Shown here: one piece after another, positions 44,417-59,300 of the stretch
Layout: each line of letters begins with the position of its first letter
Position numbering within the stretch: position 1 is the stretch's first letter
DNA from: Micractinium sp. NFX-FRZ
Lineage: Eukaryota; Chlorophyta; Trebouxiophyceae; Chlorellales; Chlorellaceae
Length of the DNA stretch: 64,000 bases
NCBI GenBank assembly: GCA_029339195.1
Contig: JAPTJF010000087.1
Coordinates: forward strand, 62,001 to 126,000
Direction of reading: 5' to 3'
Position numbers and translations under genes: made by a program
Notes under the pieces: generated by a model
Databases searched by the model: none
The model's input: the letters and a program-made list of their open reading frames with translations, nothing else
What the model was told of the DNA's origin: nothing

Positions 44417-47400
44417 TCACAAGCTGCTCCCGGAGGCCACCGGCACACCCTCAGAGGCGCAAGGGTGCGGGATGCTGACCACCGGGCCCATGGCTGCTGC
44501 CGCCTGCAGCGAGGCGGGGTCGCCTGCATGGGGAACAGGCAGAGAAGAGGCCTTCCTGTTTGCTTGCAAGGTGATCGGGCACGGGTGCTTGCGCCCAGGC
44601 AGAACGGGTGGTCACGCCTGGTGCTTCTGTCTGGCCGGGCAACGCTCTCTTGGCTGGCTGGCTGGCAGTGCACACAAACATCAAGCCAAGCGATGCCCCC
44701 ACAGCAGCGCACAGCTAACCCGCCCGCCCGCCCGCACACAGCGGCACCACCATGCCTGCGTGCTCACACACCTGTGAGGGGCTGGTTGGTGGGCACAATG
44801 GCTTCGATGCCAGGTGGCAGGTCCAGCGGGCCTACTTGCGGCGTGAGGCCGGTGGACAGCTCCGGGCCGGGAGGCATGGCAGGCAGCGAGTGCAGCGTGG
44901 GCACCGGTGCAGGCTGCGCCGGCATGGCAGCTGGGCCTGGGAACCCGCCAGGCTGCAGAGGCAGGCAGGGAGGGGCGCGGGTGTAAGCTGGCTATGAGCG
45001 GGCGGGCCGCAGGCAGAGCTGGCGACTTGGCTGGCGGCAGCAACCACGGACACCCCACACACAGCGTGGCATGGACGCGGCATCAGCACAGCTCTCCTCA
45101 CCATGGTGTCACGGCTGCCACGACTCAGAGCCACAGCCTCCATCAGTGCAGCTGCATTGCCACTGGAGGCCGGCATGCTGGAGGACCCCAGAGGCTCCAT
45201 CTTGATGGGACCTGCATCAGAGAAGACGCCCGGGGAGAAGCAGACGCGGCTGAGGCGGTGCGCGGCAGCGGCCCGTGGGTGTAACGAGCTGGGAAGGCAT
45301 GGCCTGATGCGGGAGGCGGAGTGGAGGGCCGGGCCCCCTGGCAGCTGCACGTGGGCAGCTCGCACAAACACATTGCAGGCCAGCGGCTTCCACTCACCCG
45401 TAGCACTCTGAGCCTTGTGCAGGCTGGGCGGCGTTGGCTGCAGCATGGCCGAGGCAGCAGCAGGCGCGGGGGTGGGAGCCACCGCGGCGGCAGCTGCTTG
45501 CAGGAACTGCTGCTGCTGCTGCTGCTGCGCTGTGGCCAAGTCGACTTGCACCACCTGCGGCGTCGACAGCACTTGCTGCAGCGGCGGCACAGCAATTGAC
45601 TGCATCGCTGCTGCAGCAGCGACCATCTGGTTAAGCTGGTCCTGCTGCTGCTGGACGGCTGCCATCTGGTTTAGCTGCTCCTGCTGCTGCTGGGCGGCTG
45701 CCATCTGGTTTAGCTGCTCCTGCTGCTGCTGAGCGGCTGCCATCTGGTTTAGCTGCTCCTGCTGCTGCTGAGCGGCCGCCATTTGATTCATATGCTCCTG
45801 CTGCTGCTGGGCGGCGACCATCTGGTTTAGCTGCTCCTGCTGCTGCTGGGCGGCTGCCATCTGGTTTAGCTGCTCGTGCTGCTGCTGAGCGGCCGCCATC
45901 TGATTCATCTGCTCCTGCTGCTGCTGAGCGGCCGCCATCTGATTCATCTGCTCCTGCTGCTGGTGAGCAGCTACCATTTGGTTCATCTGCTCCTGCTGCT
46001 GCTGAGTGGCCGCCATATGATTCATCTGCTCGTGCTGCTGCTGGGCGGCTACCATTTGGTTCATCTGCTCTTGCTGCTGGTGAGCAGCTGCCATATGGTT
46101 GAGCTGCTCCTGCTGCTGGTGAGCGGCTACCATCTGGTTGATCTGCTCCTGCTGCTGCTGAACAACCACCATATGGTGCAGCTCCTGCTGCTGCTGGACA
46201 GCCACAGCCACCTGCGTCTGCGCTACTGCTGCAGCCTGCTGCTGCAGGTGATGTTGCGCGACTGCAGCCTGTTGCTGCGCAGCCACAGCCTGTTGCTGCA
46301 GGTGCTGCTGCGCGGCGACTGCCTGCTGCAGCTGGTGTTGCGCTACAACAGCCTGCTGCTGAGCAGCAGCAGCTTGCTGCTGGGCAGCCGCGGCCAGCTG
46401 TTCCTGTGCCGCCGCCTGCTGCTGCTGCGCCGCCAGCTGTTGCTGCAGGCTGCCACTGGCAGCACGCTGAATTTGGAGGCTGCTGCCGCCACTGCGGCCG
46501 CTGAGGGCCTGCTGCTGCTGCTGCTGCTGTGGCTGCTGCTGCTGCTGCTGGACCTGCAATTGCTGCTGCTGCTGTTGTTGTTGCTGTTGTTGCTGCTGCT
46601 GCATCTGCAGTTGCTGCTGCAGGCTGACGCTGCCCTGCTGCAGGCTCATGCTGCCGTTCGCTGCTTGCTGGATCTGCTGAGACACCGCCATGGTGAGCTG
46701 CTCATGAGCAACAGCGGCAGCCGCTGCCTGCTGCTGGTTGTGGGCAATCACAAGCTGCTCCTGCACTGCCACCGCCGCTGCCTGGTGCTGTGCCGCGGCA
46801 ACCGCAGCCTGCTGCTGCACAACTTGCTGCTGCGCCTGGGCATGCTGCAGGGCCACGAGCTGGTCCTGCAGCTGTGCAGTCTGCTGAGCCGCCACCGCCT
46901 GCTGCAGAGCAGCCGAGTCGCTGGGCTGTGCAGCTGCCTGGACCAGCGGCGCACCCATAGATGCATGCTGCTGCGCCGCCTGCTGCTGCGCCTGCGCCTG
47001 CTGCAGGGCTGCAAGCTCCTGTAATTGAGCATTCTGCTGCGCAGCGACTGCCTGCTGCAGAGCAGCCGGGTCGGCACTGGGCTGTGCCGCTGCTGCAAGT
47101 GCCGCCTGCTGCTGTGCCGCCTGCTGCTGTGCTGCCTGCTGCTGCACTTGCGCCTGCTGCAGGGCTGCCAGCTCCTGAAGCTGAGCGTGCTGCTGTGCCG
47201 CCACCGCCTGCTGCAGTGCCACCGAATCGACACTGGCCTGCGCCACGGACGGGGCTGCGGGTGCCACGCTGGGCTGCAGCACCGGCTGCTGGGGTAGCGG
47301 TGCAGGTGCGGCCACCACAGTGGGCATGGCGCCAGAGCCGGCGTGTGCCATCACCGGGGGGGACACCATCACCTGCACCGTCTGCCCATTCGGCAGCTGT

Positions 47401-50400
47401 GCTGGCATCGCAGCCGCCTGCTGGAGATGCTGCTGTGCCGCGGCCGCCGCCGCCGCCGCCGCTGCATCGGTGGGCGTGCCGGGCAGCAGCCCGCCAAGCT
47501 CTGCCATCACGACGTCTCCGGCCGACCGGCTGACGCTGCTGGCAGCAGGCTGCTGCACCTGCGCCTGCACGTGCAGTCCTGCTGCGGGCGCCACAGCCAC
47601 AGGCGGTGGCAGGCTGGGAAGGGAGCCCGAGGCTACTTGGATGGGCAGCAGCTCTCCAGACATGGCAGGCGCTGCCGCGGTGGCGGCAGGGGGCGGGCCC
47701 GACGTCGTCGTGCCCGTCGGTGGTGCCGTCTGCGTGCCCTGCTGTGCTGCCTCAATCTGCTGCACCGACACCTGCAGCGACTGCGCGTGCGCCTGCAGCA
47801 TGTTGGCCTGCGCCATGGCCTTGGCCTGCTCCGCAGCGTGCACCTGCGCCTTCTCCTGCAGCTCACGCGCCTGGGCCACAGCCTGCAGGGCACAGCGCAG
47901 CGCAGCCAGGCGTGGGGTCGGTCACAGGTGCAAGCTGGGACGGCTTACGGCAACTGGTGTGTGGGCCGGGGGAAGCAGACCATACTTTTGCACCAGAGGC
48001 TGCCTCCGCATTGGCACCTGCCTCTGCAGCTGGCACCTGCCACTTCTCTCTTTCTCCTTGTTTTAAGTGCTGAACTGGCGGCATCCCTACCTGCGTGGTG
48101 ATGTCAGCATGCGCCTTGGCACGTTCCTCCAGGTTCTGCACTGTGGCCACAGCATGCTGCGCCTGCTGCGTGTCTGGCAGGACTGCAGTGGCGCAAGGCG
48201 GGGAGGAACGATGTGGTACATCAGTCGTGAGCTGCTCGTGAACAGGCGTGCAGCGTGTGGTCACATACACCTGCGGCTGTGAGCGCAAGCTTCCCACGAC
48301 CCAGCATTCCCTCCTCTCTGCACATGTACCACAACTGCCCCCACCCAGTCGCACCTGCCAGCGTCTGCTTCAACTGCTCAGCTTGCACTGCAGCCTGTAC
48401 CGACGCCTGCGCGTGCAGCTGCGCCTGCGACGCCAGCTGCTGGGCCTGGCTGGTGGCCTGCGACTTTGCCTGGCCATGCAGCGACGCCTGCACGGTCAGG
48501 TGCTGCGCCTGCTGGTTCAGGTTTTGGGCAGCCTGGTCGGCCACCGCTGCCGCTGGCTCACTGCCTGGGCCAGACAGCTGTGGCTGTGCAGGTGCGGGCA
48601 TCAGCGCCGGCTGCATACCGCCAACCTCTCCCGACAGAGCCTCTGACATGGTCGGCAGAGTGGGCTTGGCTGCCCCCAACGTGCCGCCAGACAGGTTGGT
48701 GGTTGTCGGCTGCGCTGCCATCATTGCGGGCTGCAGACCACCGCTGGCGGTGTGCATCAGCACGGGCGCGCCGGCTGCCTGGGCCGGCATGCTCACCACC
48801 ACAGCGGCCGGCTGCATGCCTGCCAGCGCGTGCGCGTGCGCCTGCTGCTGCTGCTGCTGGTGCTGCTGCGCCGCATCTGCCATTGCAAGCGTGGGCTGCA
48901 TGCCAGCCAGACCTGCGGTGGTGGCCACGGGCGCGGCTGCCAGCGTGGGCATCGCCGCTGACGCCAGGTGTGCTGCAAGCCCCGCCGATTGCCCCGCCAG
49001 CACCAGTTGCGGCTGCTGGGGCGGCGGCGCTGGCACGCTGACCAGCGTGGGCACCGGCAGGCTGGTGGGCATGGGCATGCTCATGCCGCCTGCTGCCGTT
49101 GCAGCTGCCAGAGCCAGGCTGACTGGTGCCGTGCCCGGCATCGAGGTTGCCCGGTGCATGGCCTGCTCCGCGCCAGCCGCACGCTCCGCCATGGCAGCAC
49201 CCTGGTTGAGCGCCGCGTGCAGCCGGTTGTTGGCGTTCGACAGCCGCTGCTCCAGCTCAGCAATGGTGCGCTCGTGCGCCTGCAGCTCCCGCCGCAGCTG
49301 CGTGTTGTCGTCCTGCAGCCGGACCAGCTGCTGCCCGTCGCCATCCGACAGCAGCAGCAGCTTGGCACGCAGGTCCTGCGCCAGGCAGAAGGGGCAGGCA
49401 GGCAGACGGGAGGGTGAGGCAGGGAGCAAGAGGGGCAGGCAGGCAGGGAGGTGGCGGCAGTGCTGGCACCAGACAAGGCCAGCACTCAAGCAGGGGAAGC
49501 ACCCACCGGTGCCCCCGCTCGCATCTGACCATCTGCCTCCCCTCTACCCTGGGCGCAAAGGGAGGCTGCAAACCGCCCGACCATCTGCCTCCCCGCCGTA
49601 ACGGGACCTGGCAGGCTGCCCGCCAAGCACCCAGGCACCAATGTGCTCCACCACGCACACACCAGCAGTGGACTCCCCAGCACCCACCAAGCCTCCCCGC
49701 CAGCACCCACCTGGCGCTCAGCATCCACCGCCTCCAGGTGCGCTCGCACTTGACCTGCCGCAATGGCCCGCACCAGCTTGGCCAGCGTGTGCAGGCTCTT
49801 CTCGCCGCGTGCCGCGCCGCCCAGAAGGGGCCCAATCAGGCGGCACTCAGCTGCCAGCCGCTTCTCGTCCTCCTTGGTGCCCAGCCGCCCGCTGAACCGG
49901 CCTTGCATGCCCTGCACCGGCGGGGGCGGGGCATGAGCGTGCATGAGTGGGTGATCAAGCATAGCGGCGGGCACGCGTGTCAGGCAGGGAGCTGAGTGGG
50001 TGCTATCAGGCTTCAACAGGCGACCCCATTTGTAACTCTTCCCCAAATGTAGGCCCTACAGCCATCAAGGGCCTGAGCACGCGGGTGCAGCGCACAGTCT
50101 GCAAATTGACTGCCTGCTGACCCCTGCGGATCTGCTAATCCACACTGGATGCATGCACGGCCATTCTGCGCAGCGAGCGGATTACGCCAGGTACGCGCCG
50201 GCTGGAAGCTGCGCGAGAAGGTGCCCCGAACGCCTCACATCCCGACCCCTGCCGAGCCCCAAACATTGCCCTGCCCACCCACCGGCGTCGCATTGCGCTT
50301 GCCGCCTGCCTTGCCGGCCTTTTTGCGCTTCACCCCGCGGCCAGGGCGGCCCGAGCTGCCTGTCTCGTTGCCCTCCATGCCGCCCGCGCCGCCGGCCGCG

Positions 50401-51088
50401 CCGCCCTCATCCTCTCCCTCGTCATCCTCGTCATCCTCATCCTGGTCAACCTCATCCTCTGACAGAGGCGCCGACGGCGGCGCTGCCCGCGCGCCCCGCG
50501 GCGCGCTGCAGTTGGTGTCTCGCACCTGGCTAGCCACATCGGGCTCGCCGGTCAGCAGGCCTGGCCAGTCGAGCCCCGCCAGCGGCGCGTGCCCGCCCAG
50601 CGCGTGGCCGTGCTGGTCCACCATGGGCAGCGAGGCGGCATCTGCAAGGGGGAGGGAGGCAGGGTGGTGCGGCATGGGTGGGGCTGCTGCACCGAGCACC
50701 AAGATTGAGCAGTCGGGAGCGGGCGCGCCGGCGGCGGTCGGCGGGGGCAGCAGCGGCGGGGCGGCGCTCACCGGGCCGGCCGGGGATGGGCAGCAGGGAG
50801 CCCTGGCTGCCCCCTAGCACATCCTGGATGCCTTGCTGCAGGTCGTGGAGGTCTGCCGAGTGCGTCTGCAAGCGGGAAGGGGGTGGGGGATTTTTGCAGT
50901 CTTGAGCGCGGGCGCCTGGGCGGGCGAGCCTCCGGGGTTGCGTGCCGGAGCCTGCACGTGAGCACTAGCGCAGTGCATCTGCGGGAGGGCGAGTTTCGCT
51001 CGGCGCCAGTCAGCGGCAGGGGGAGATGGCGCCGGCAGCATACCTGAGGCAGGCCCAGGCCTAAGGGCAGCTGGTTCGCGTGTTCCAT
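44417..51088 (-). CDS. Very large Gln-rich coiled-coil protein, possible transcription regulator
   Basis: No known family recognised. The ATG at 51088 gives MEHANQLPLGLGLPQ, then THSADLHDLQQGIQDVLGG. An exon follows with an acidic run (SEDEVDQDEDDEDDEGEDEGG) and a basic nuclear-localisation-type block (GVKRKKAGKAGGKR). Next come FSGRLGTKEDEKRLAAECRL and a heptad-rich coiled coil (LVRLQDDNTQLRRELQAHERT, AELEQRLSNANNRL; about 49380-49220). The largest exon (about 47885-45395) is mostly Gln/Ala: coiled-coil-like HAQSLQVSVQQIEAA, a QQQ tract at about 46625-46510, and a 13-residue repeat array. A late exon carries IKMEP, a SUMO-consensus match. It ends ASGSSL-stop at 44417. About 1,500 residues or more. 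Acidic plus NLS plus Gln-rich composition suggests a nuclear coactivator or scaffold; that is inference only. Exon order is phase-consistent at the joins I checked. Confidence 0.6.
45622..46190 (-). repeat. 39-bp coding minisatellite, about 14 units
   Basis: Tandem 39-bp units encode a 13-residue repeat of the form QEQLNQMAAAQQQ, with L/M, A/V and E/H variation. Units are closely similar (for example 45655-45693 and 45694-45732), implying recent expansion. All stay in frame. Confidence 0.85.
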
Positions 51089-53704
51089 ACCGCAGGACCG
51101 GAGCCCTGAGCCATGTCCAGCAGGAGGAGGGCTGCCAGTCCAGGCGCCTCTCCAGTCGTCTCTGCGCGCTGCAAGCTCTTAAAGGCGGGGCAGGGGGATC
51201 CCGCAGTCTGTGACAGTGCGTGATGCAGAGCAGAGGGTGCCGAACATGCCTGATTCTCAGCGCCTTTCTATTTGTTGTGCGGTGCTCAAGTTTGAGCGCT
51301 GAAACCGCGTTGCTGGCGCGTAGTGGGGCTGTCCCTCGATTCCAGGGGAGTCCTGCAGCTTCAACGATGTGAATTGGGCCTGACAACCGCGGCGCAGGCA
51401 CTCGGCTCCTCCCACCGACCGCCCACCCACTTTATTCCTTCGCCCCCCTGATCTCTCCTCCGGCGAGCGTAACACGATGCGCCTGATGCAAGCGTGCCGA
51501 ATGGTGCAGGACATGCCAGCAAACCCCTGGGGGGTTTGCCTCCTGGCGGGTGCCGCCCACTTGCCTGCTGCACAGCTGTATGTGTGCTCCGCGCCTGCAG
51601 GCGCCGTGCCCTGCACCCCCATAGAGCAGCATGGCCCCCGGGTCGGTGTGACCTGCCAGCCGTGCCCTGTCTCCTGGCAGGCCTGCACGCGCCTTGCATG
51701 CGCGGGGCGGCTCTGTGCCGCTGGACAGCTTAGGGTGTCTGCAGCAAGCCTAGGGCAATGGAGTGCGCGTCCTCCCAAGCGCTCGTGCTGGCCCCCTAGC
51801 CAGGCCCACAGTACCTCATGACTTGGAATAGCACAGTCACATGGCTCAGTCAGAGACAGCATCGCTTGCTGTGCACGCGCAGCTACAGCACCCGCCCGTT
51901 GCATTCCTGGCAGTGGGGGCGGGCACCATCTCTTCATGTGCATGCCATCTGCCTGTGCAAGCAAATGGTGGCCCCCAAGTCCTTAGCCCACTGATCACCC
52001 AACTAGCCCAACCCCAAATGGGCAGGCAAGTGTGCAGCTTGACAGAGTGAGTGCCTTGGCGGCTCTGACTACTTTCCATTTGCAAAAAGCGGTAATCCAT
52101 CGATGTGCCAGCAATCAGCGGAAACCAGCTTGCCCGCCCTTCCATGCCAAGGCTCCGCTGCTCAAGCACCCAATTTGACCCCAAGCCGCTGGTAGGCTGC
52201 CATGTCTGTGCTTCTGCATCACACATGTGTGCAGTCACGCTGTCGCAAGTGCTGAATGATTTCTCGCATTGAACACCTCTTCACACATTGACCGCTGACC
52301 TCCCCACAGCACGGTGCGGGCGGCGCGGAGGCACAACTTGCTCCGCGTCGAGACAGGATGAGGCCGCCAATGGCAGCCCTTTGTGATTGAAGACAAGGAG
52401 TCTATCACTGGGCGCGCTTTCATGTGCTGCTTAATTTGACATGAGCATCTGGACAGGGGCTGGAGGCTGCCACGTCCGGCGCAGCGTTGGGCGGCACGTC
52501 TTCCACCCCTCCCATCCTGCAGCACGGCCACCAAGCACTCCTTTCCTGCACTGCTTGAGCCACTGTCCCACTGTCCACAGGATTCACTGGCACTGCACAC
52601 GACAGGCACAAAGCATACTGCGATCAAGAGCAAGCCGCAAAGCTTTCGAGCGGGAACTTCAGAGTCAAAACGGTGCCCAGCTTATTATTGGGTGGGCAGG
52701 CCCCGCAGAAGGGGGCGCGCCCCTGCAGCAGCAGAAGACACTTGGAACGCACACACCGCCTTTGCACATGGGCCTGGGGGCATTGCTGGGGGTATTGCTC
52801 GCAGGGTGCCGCGTGAGACAGGGGCGGCCCACCATGGCATGTGCGAGTGGTGTTCGTGACGACGAACCCCTGCGATTGGCAAGGCCTGAGCAGGGGCACC
52901 TCTCAACCAATTGGCTTTTGGAGAGCTCGCTGGGGGACTCGCCGTGCTGGGGCCGTGCTGGGGTCTAGCCTGGCTGCTCCAAGGCGGCCCTCCCAGCGGG
53001 CATCGCCCTCTTTTCGGCTCGTGGCGGTCAGGGAGGTGCGTGCACTTGCTTTCTGCCCGTCTGCCGCCGCCGCGCCGCCTGCCATGCACCGCTGCGTAGC
53101 AAGGGGAGCGCTGCGCTGCACGGCGCGCCAGTTGCAGCCTTGACGGGAGTAACAGCCCAGCCAGCAGGCAGCTGCGCCGCGGGGAACCAAGTTGACGGCA
53201 GCAGGCGGCATCAAGTCCTCCCAGCGGTCTGCCCCAGCCTCTCAAGGCTCGGAGCTCAAGGAGCCTGGTTGCCTGAAGCGACAGCAGTGAGCCGCGGCGG
53301 GGGCAGCTGGAGCATAAAGGGTGGCGGCGGCAGGGTGGCCGCCACCTTGCCGAAAGGGGACTGTTACGGAGGCAGCAGTGCGCGGTTACTCAGCAGCATT
53401 GGGGGCGGCAAACAACACAGATTGCTGGCCAGATGATATGGCATGACCCGGATTGCTGACAGCGCCGCGGGTGCAGCGCAGGGGACGGCACCGTTGGGCG
53501 CCGCCCTGGCGCAGTGGCCAGCGATGCAGGAGGCTGCAGCAGCTGCAGATCAGCACCCCGGGCTGCCGCCGCCGCCGCCAGCGCCACCGCTGGCATCCCA
53601 GCGTGCCGTCGATTGCTGCACCCGTCAGGGTGCCGCCGCCTGACTTATGCCTGCCCGCTTCTGCCCGCCCGCCCGCCTGCCCGCCTGCCCTGCAGAGCAA
53701 CACG
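51089..53704. promoter_or_regulatory. Divergent intergenic region between the Gln-rich gene and ubiquitin-eL40
   Basis: About 2.6 kb, the longest apparently gene-free stretch here. Several open frames cross it on both strands but none shows splice-supported, protein-like sequence. It must hold two promoters. A strongly expressed ribosomal-protein promoter is expected just upstream of 53705; no TATA box is evident. Confidence 0.35.
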
Positions 53705-55625
<1,921 letters not shown>

Positions 55626-55753
55626 TCTGTTACACCGAGCTGAAGCGAGCTGAAGGCCGGACTGAGCGGCCAGGCGGCGGGCGGCCCCGGCGCCACGCGG
55701 CCGCCCGGGCAGCCTGCCACACGCTAGGACACACACATGCTTGCTTGCCTTTG

Positions 55754-55758
55754 TGTAA
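55754..55758 (+). terminator. UGUAA poly(A) element of ubiquitin-eL40
   Basis: TGTAA about 130 nt after the eL40 stop. Confidence 0.6.
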
Positions 55759-56270
55759 GCATCCCAACCAGCATCAAAACGCAGATAGAGAGAGGAGATG
55801 GGGCCTTTTGCAGTTTGGCGTGTGGGTTGGCATAGGCGAGGGCAAGAAGGGGTGGTTAAAGCACGCCTTTGCATTTGGCGGCGAAGTGGTTGATAGGAGG
55901 CGGCTTGAATGAGGAGGGGAGTTACCCCTGGGCCAAGAGGGGAATTCCCAAAGAAAATCAGGAGGGGAATTCCTCTGGGGCATGCTTAATGTATGCAGAT
56001 GTGGTTGCCCATTCCGAAGTTTCATTACGACAATGGGGAGGTAGGGGGATGAGGGTGGACGCCCTCAGCCCAAGTCGCCCTCACGTATTGTGCCGCCCGC
56101 CCCACCTCATCACATGCCGTGACCATTCTTCACTTCAGCATATATGTGTGGGCGCGAGGCACCCACACCTTTTGGAGCCATCGGTGGGGCTTACACCGCA
56201 TCAACAGCTGGCCCAAAACAAACACAAACTAAGCAGCAGAAAGCCAAACGAGCATAGGAGAGAGCAGGCT
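55759..56270. other. Spacer between convergent eL40 and RHD3 transcripts
   Basis: About 500 nt between the two poly(A) elements, with no recognisable exon. A short direct repeat (GGGGAATTCC) occurs twice at 55938-55974. Confidence 0.4.
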
Positions 56271-56275
56271 TTACA
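56271..56275 (-). terminator. UGUAA poly(A) element of RHD3
   Basis: TTACA on the + strand, TGTAA in the transcript, about 100 nt downstream of the RHD3 stop. Confidence 0.6.
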
Positions 56276-56371
56276 GGGAGGGCATGCGGAGCAGGGAGAG
56301 GACGCAGCTGGGGCCAGCAACAAGGGAGCAGGACAAGTGAGGGCCCGGCAGAAGGCCAGCAAAGTGGTGCT

Positions 56372-59300
56372 TCAGTCGTCCTTGCGGCTGCCAAGGGCCG
56401 CTGCCGCCATGTTGGCCTCAAACTGAGAGGTGCTGCTCGAGTCCAGGCTCCCTCCCTCTGACAGCTCCACCTCCCGCGCCTGCCTGCGGTTGCGCAGCCC
56501 CGCCGCCGCCGCCGCCGCTGCAGCGTCGTCTCCGCCGCGCCGGCGCCGCTCCCCCTCCCGGGCAGCCCCCGCGGGGTTGTTCCCGCCGGCGGGGGTGTCT
56601 GCCATGAAGGTTTTGGCCGACTCGAAGGTCTGTGCGGTCACCTTCTTGAGGGCGGGCACAAACTTGGAGGAGAGGGAGATGGCGCCCGGCAGCAGCCCCC
56701 GCTGCATCTCGCCCTCAACGTCCATCTCCTGCGGCCAGGGGGGAGGGAGGGCGGGAGGCAGGGAGGGGAAGAGCGCGCACGTGAGGGAGGCAGGCAGGCA
56801 GGGGGAGCGGGGAGGGTGGTCGGGCGCAGGAACGAGGGCGGAGGGGTGCAGATTTTGGTTGGCAGGCGCAGGCGCCGGGCACTGCTCCCTCCGCCCCCAA
56901 AAGCTGGAGCCCTGGTCACCAACAAATGCTGCAGGCAGCGCGCACAGTAGCCGACCAGCCACAGCAGCTGCCCGCCGCTGCCCGCTCCGCCACCGCAACC
57001 GCGGCCACACTGCCCACCAGTCGGCCGCTGCCAGCTGGCCCTTCCTCCCAGGCGGGAAAGTCCCTCCGCCCTGGGTCCTGCCCCACCTGGTAGACGGTGC
57101 GCCCAAAGAGGAAGAGGAGCAGGAGGACGATGAGCCAGAGGGGGTTGTAGAGGACGGCCACAAACTCGTCAAAGCCCAGCACTGCCATGGCCACGATGGC
57201 CCACAGCGGGGGCAGCCGGTTCTGCGCCGCCCGGTTGGCCTCCTGCGTGGCCAGCGCCTGCACTTACGGGAGGGAGGGAGGGAGGGAGGGAGGGGGGAGG
57301 GGGGAGGAGGCAGGTATGGGGTGAGGCGTGGAGAATGCGAGGGAGGAGAGGAGGGGAGAGGTGGGGGGCGCGGGCTTGAGGAGGTGGGAGCAGTGACCTG
57401 GGGGAGGCAGGGCTGTGGTGCACTGAAGAGCGACAGCCACGGTTGGGCAAGCTGATGGTGCTCACAACCCCCACCCACATGTTGCACGCTGCACAAGAAG
57501 ATCCCTCCGCCACCTCCACGCTTGGCACACACAAGGTGGAGCCTGACATGAGGTGGCACCAACCAAGCCGCACAGCGGGGCGCCTGCTTGCCGCACGACA
57601 CCATCAGCACCAACCCAACCCACTCGCACCTGCTGCACCGAGAAGGTTGAGTCAGACATGAACTGGCGCCAGATGGAGCGGCACTGGCCGGGGGGCAGCA
57701 GCACGTCTTCCTCCCCCACCCCCGGCCACTCTGCCGCCGACAGCAGGTCAAACGCCGCTGCCCCGCCGCCGCCGCGCGCAGTGCCTGCGGCGCTGCTGCC
57801 CGGCCCGGGGCCCGCCGCTGCGTCGTCGGCCAGGCGGAGCACCGCTGCTTCGGCGGCCGCACTGGCGGCGCTGGTGTTGGCGCCGGTGCCGGGGCTGCGC
57901 ACGAAGCAGAGCTGGGAGAGCAGCTGGGCGGCGGCGCGGCGGCCCGAGGCGGTGACGGCGGTGATGTCGACAGAGGGCTGCCAGGTGCGGGGCATGCCGT
58001 GCTCGTCGCGCTGGAACACCTCGTTGAACCTGCGGGGTGGTGAGTGAGAAGAATGAGTAGGGTTGGGTGGGAGGATGGGCGCGGCGGGAAGTGGTGACAA
58101 GGGGAGAGGGGGGTGGCGGCTGGGGCGGGTGAGGTGGGAGTCGGGGGGGTGCAGGCGCATGCAGCGGTGACGCACGCAGCATGAGTGGGCCACGCTGCCT
58201 GCCCCCTGGGCAAGTGCCAAACCTGCTCTGCCCCCAAAGATCCCACCTGCCCCGACCTGCCCCCACTCACCCACCCTCCCCATCTCCTCAACCCCCCACC
58301 CCACCTGTCCTTGACGCGGCTGAGCGCCGTGTTGGCGGCCTCCCGCGCATGCACCAGCATCTGCTGCCGCGCCGCCGCGCCCACCTTGCCCTCCACCTCA
58401 GCCTGCTCCTCCTCGGAGAGGCCGTACCCATCCACAGCCGCCCCCAGCTGCACGCACGCCTTGGCCGCAGCCTTGCTGACCACCTGCAAGGAATAACAGA
58501 GACTTGAGAAGCTCATGGATAGTAACAAAGGAAGAACGGCATGGGCATGTGTGTTGCTGGCCACCTGCTGGGTGAGCGGGTGGGAGCCAGTGATGAACTT
58601 GAAAAGTGTTCCTGCCCCCGACAAGTGCCGCGCTCAATGCTCCTTTGTGCCGGCCGGCAGCTCTCAATCTCTGTGCCATCTCCCAACACCCAGTTGCACA
58701 CCCCTTCCCACGCACACACCTTGCTGAGCCGCGGCCAGAGGTCTGTGGGCGGCGCCTCCAGCAGAGAGATGGAGGCTGCAGTGACCTCCTTGGAAGCCGC
58801 CTTCTGAGCCGCGGCCAGCGCCTCGCTCACGTGCTCCAGCCTGGGATGAGAGGGGGCCAGGGGAGGGCGGGAGGGTGAGCAGGCAGGGCGACGTGGGAGT
58901 GCAGCAGGCACGTGTGTTGCTGCAGCGCGCCACCTGCCCACCAGCAGGGCACACCGCCCAGCCTGAGATGCCCCAGCTAGAGCCCTGCCTGCGCAGCTGG
59001 GCTGCCAGGCAACCCGACAGCAACTTCCCCCTGGCAGCGTGCCTGTGGGCGGCGCCGCCCCACTACAACCGCCTGGCCCGACCCGACCCCCAAACCACAC
59101 AACCCAACCATGCCACATGCCATGCCCACAACACCAGAGGAGGCCGGGCACCAGAGCAAGCCCACCTGGCGGCGTGCACGTGCGCGGCGATGTCCCGCTC
59201 CAGCTGCACACGTGCCGGCCCCGCCTCCCAGTCTGTGTCGGGCACCACCACCTCCCCCAGCTGGCTGTCAAACTGCTCCAGGGCCTCGCCGGAGTAGCTG

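Noticed and set aside
45622..46190. CRISPR-like array
   Set aside because: The 39-bp units are contiguous, in frame and without unique spacers, in a nuclear gene.
45876..47024. A 382-codon Leu-rich open frame on the + strand
   Set aside because: It is the antisense shadow of CTG/CAG-rich Gln codons. Leu runs in this frame are a by-product of the repeat.
51089..53704. Several 60-230 codon open frames upstream of ubiquitin-eL40
   Set aside because: High GC content makes long random frames common. None has conserved motifs or coherent exon joins.
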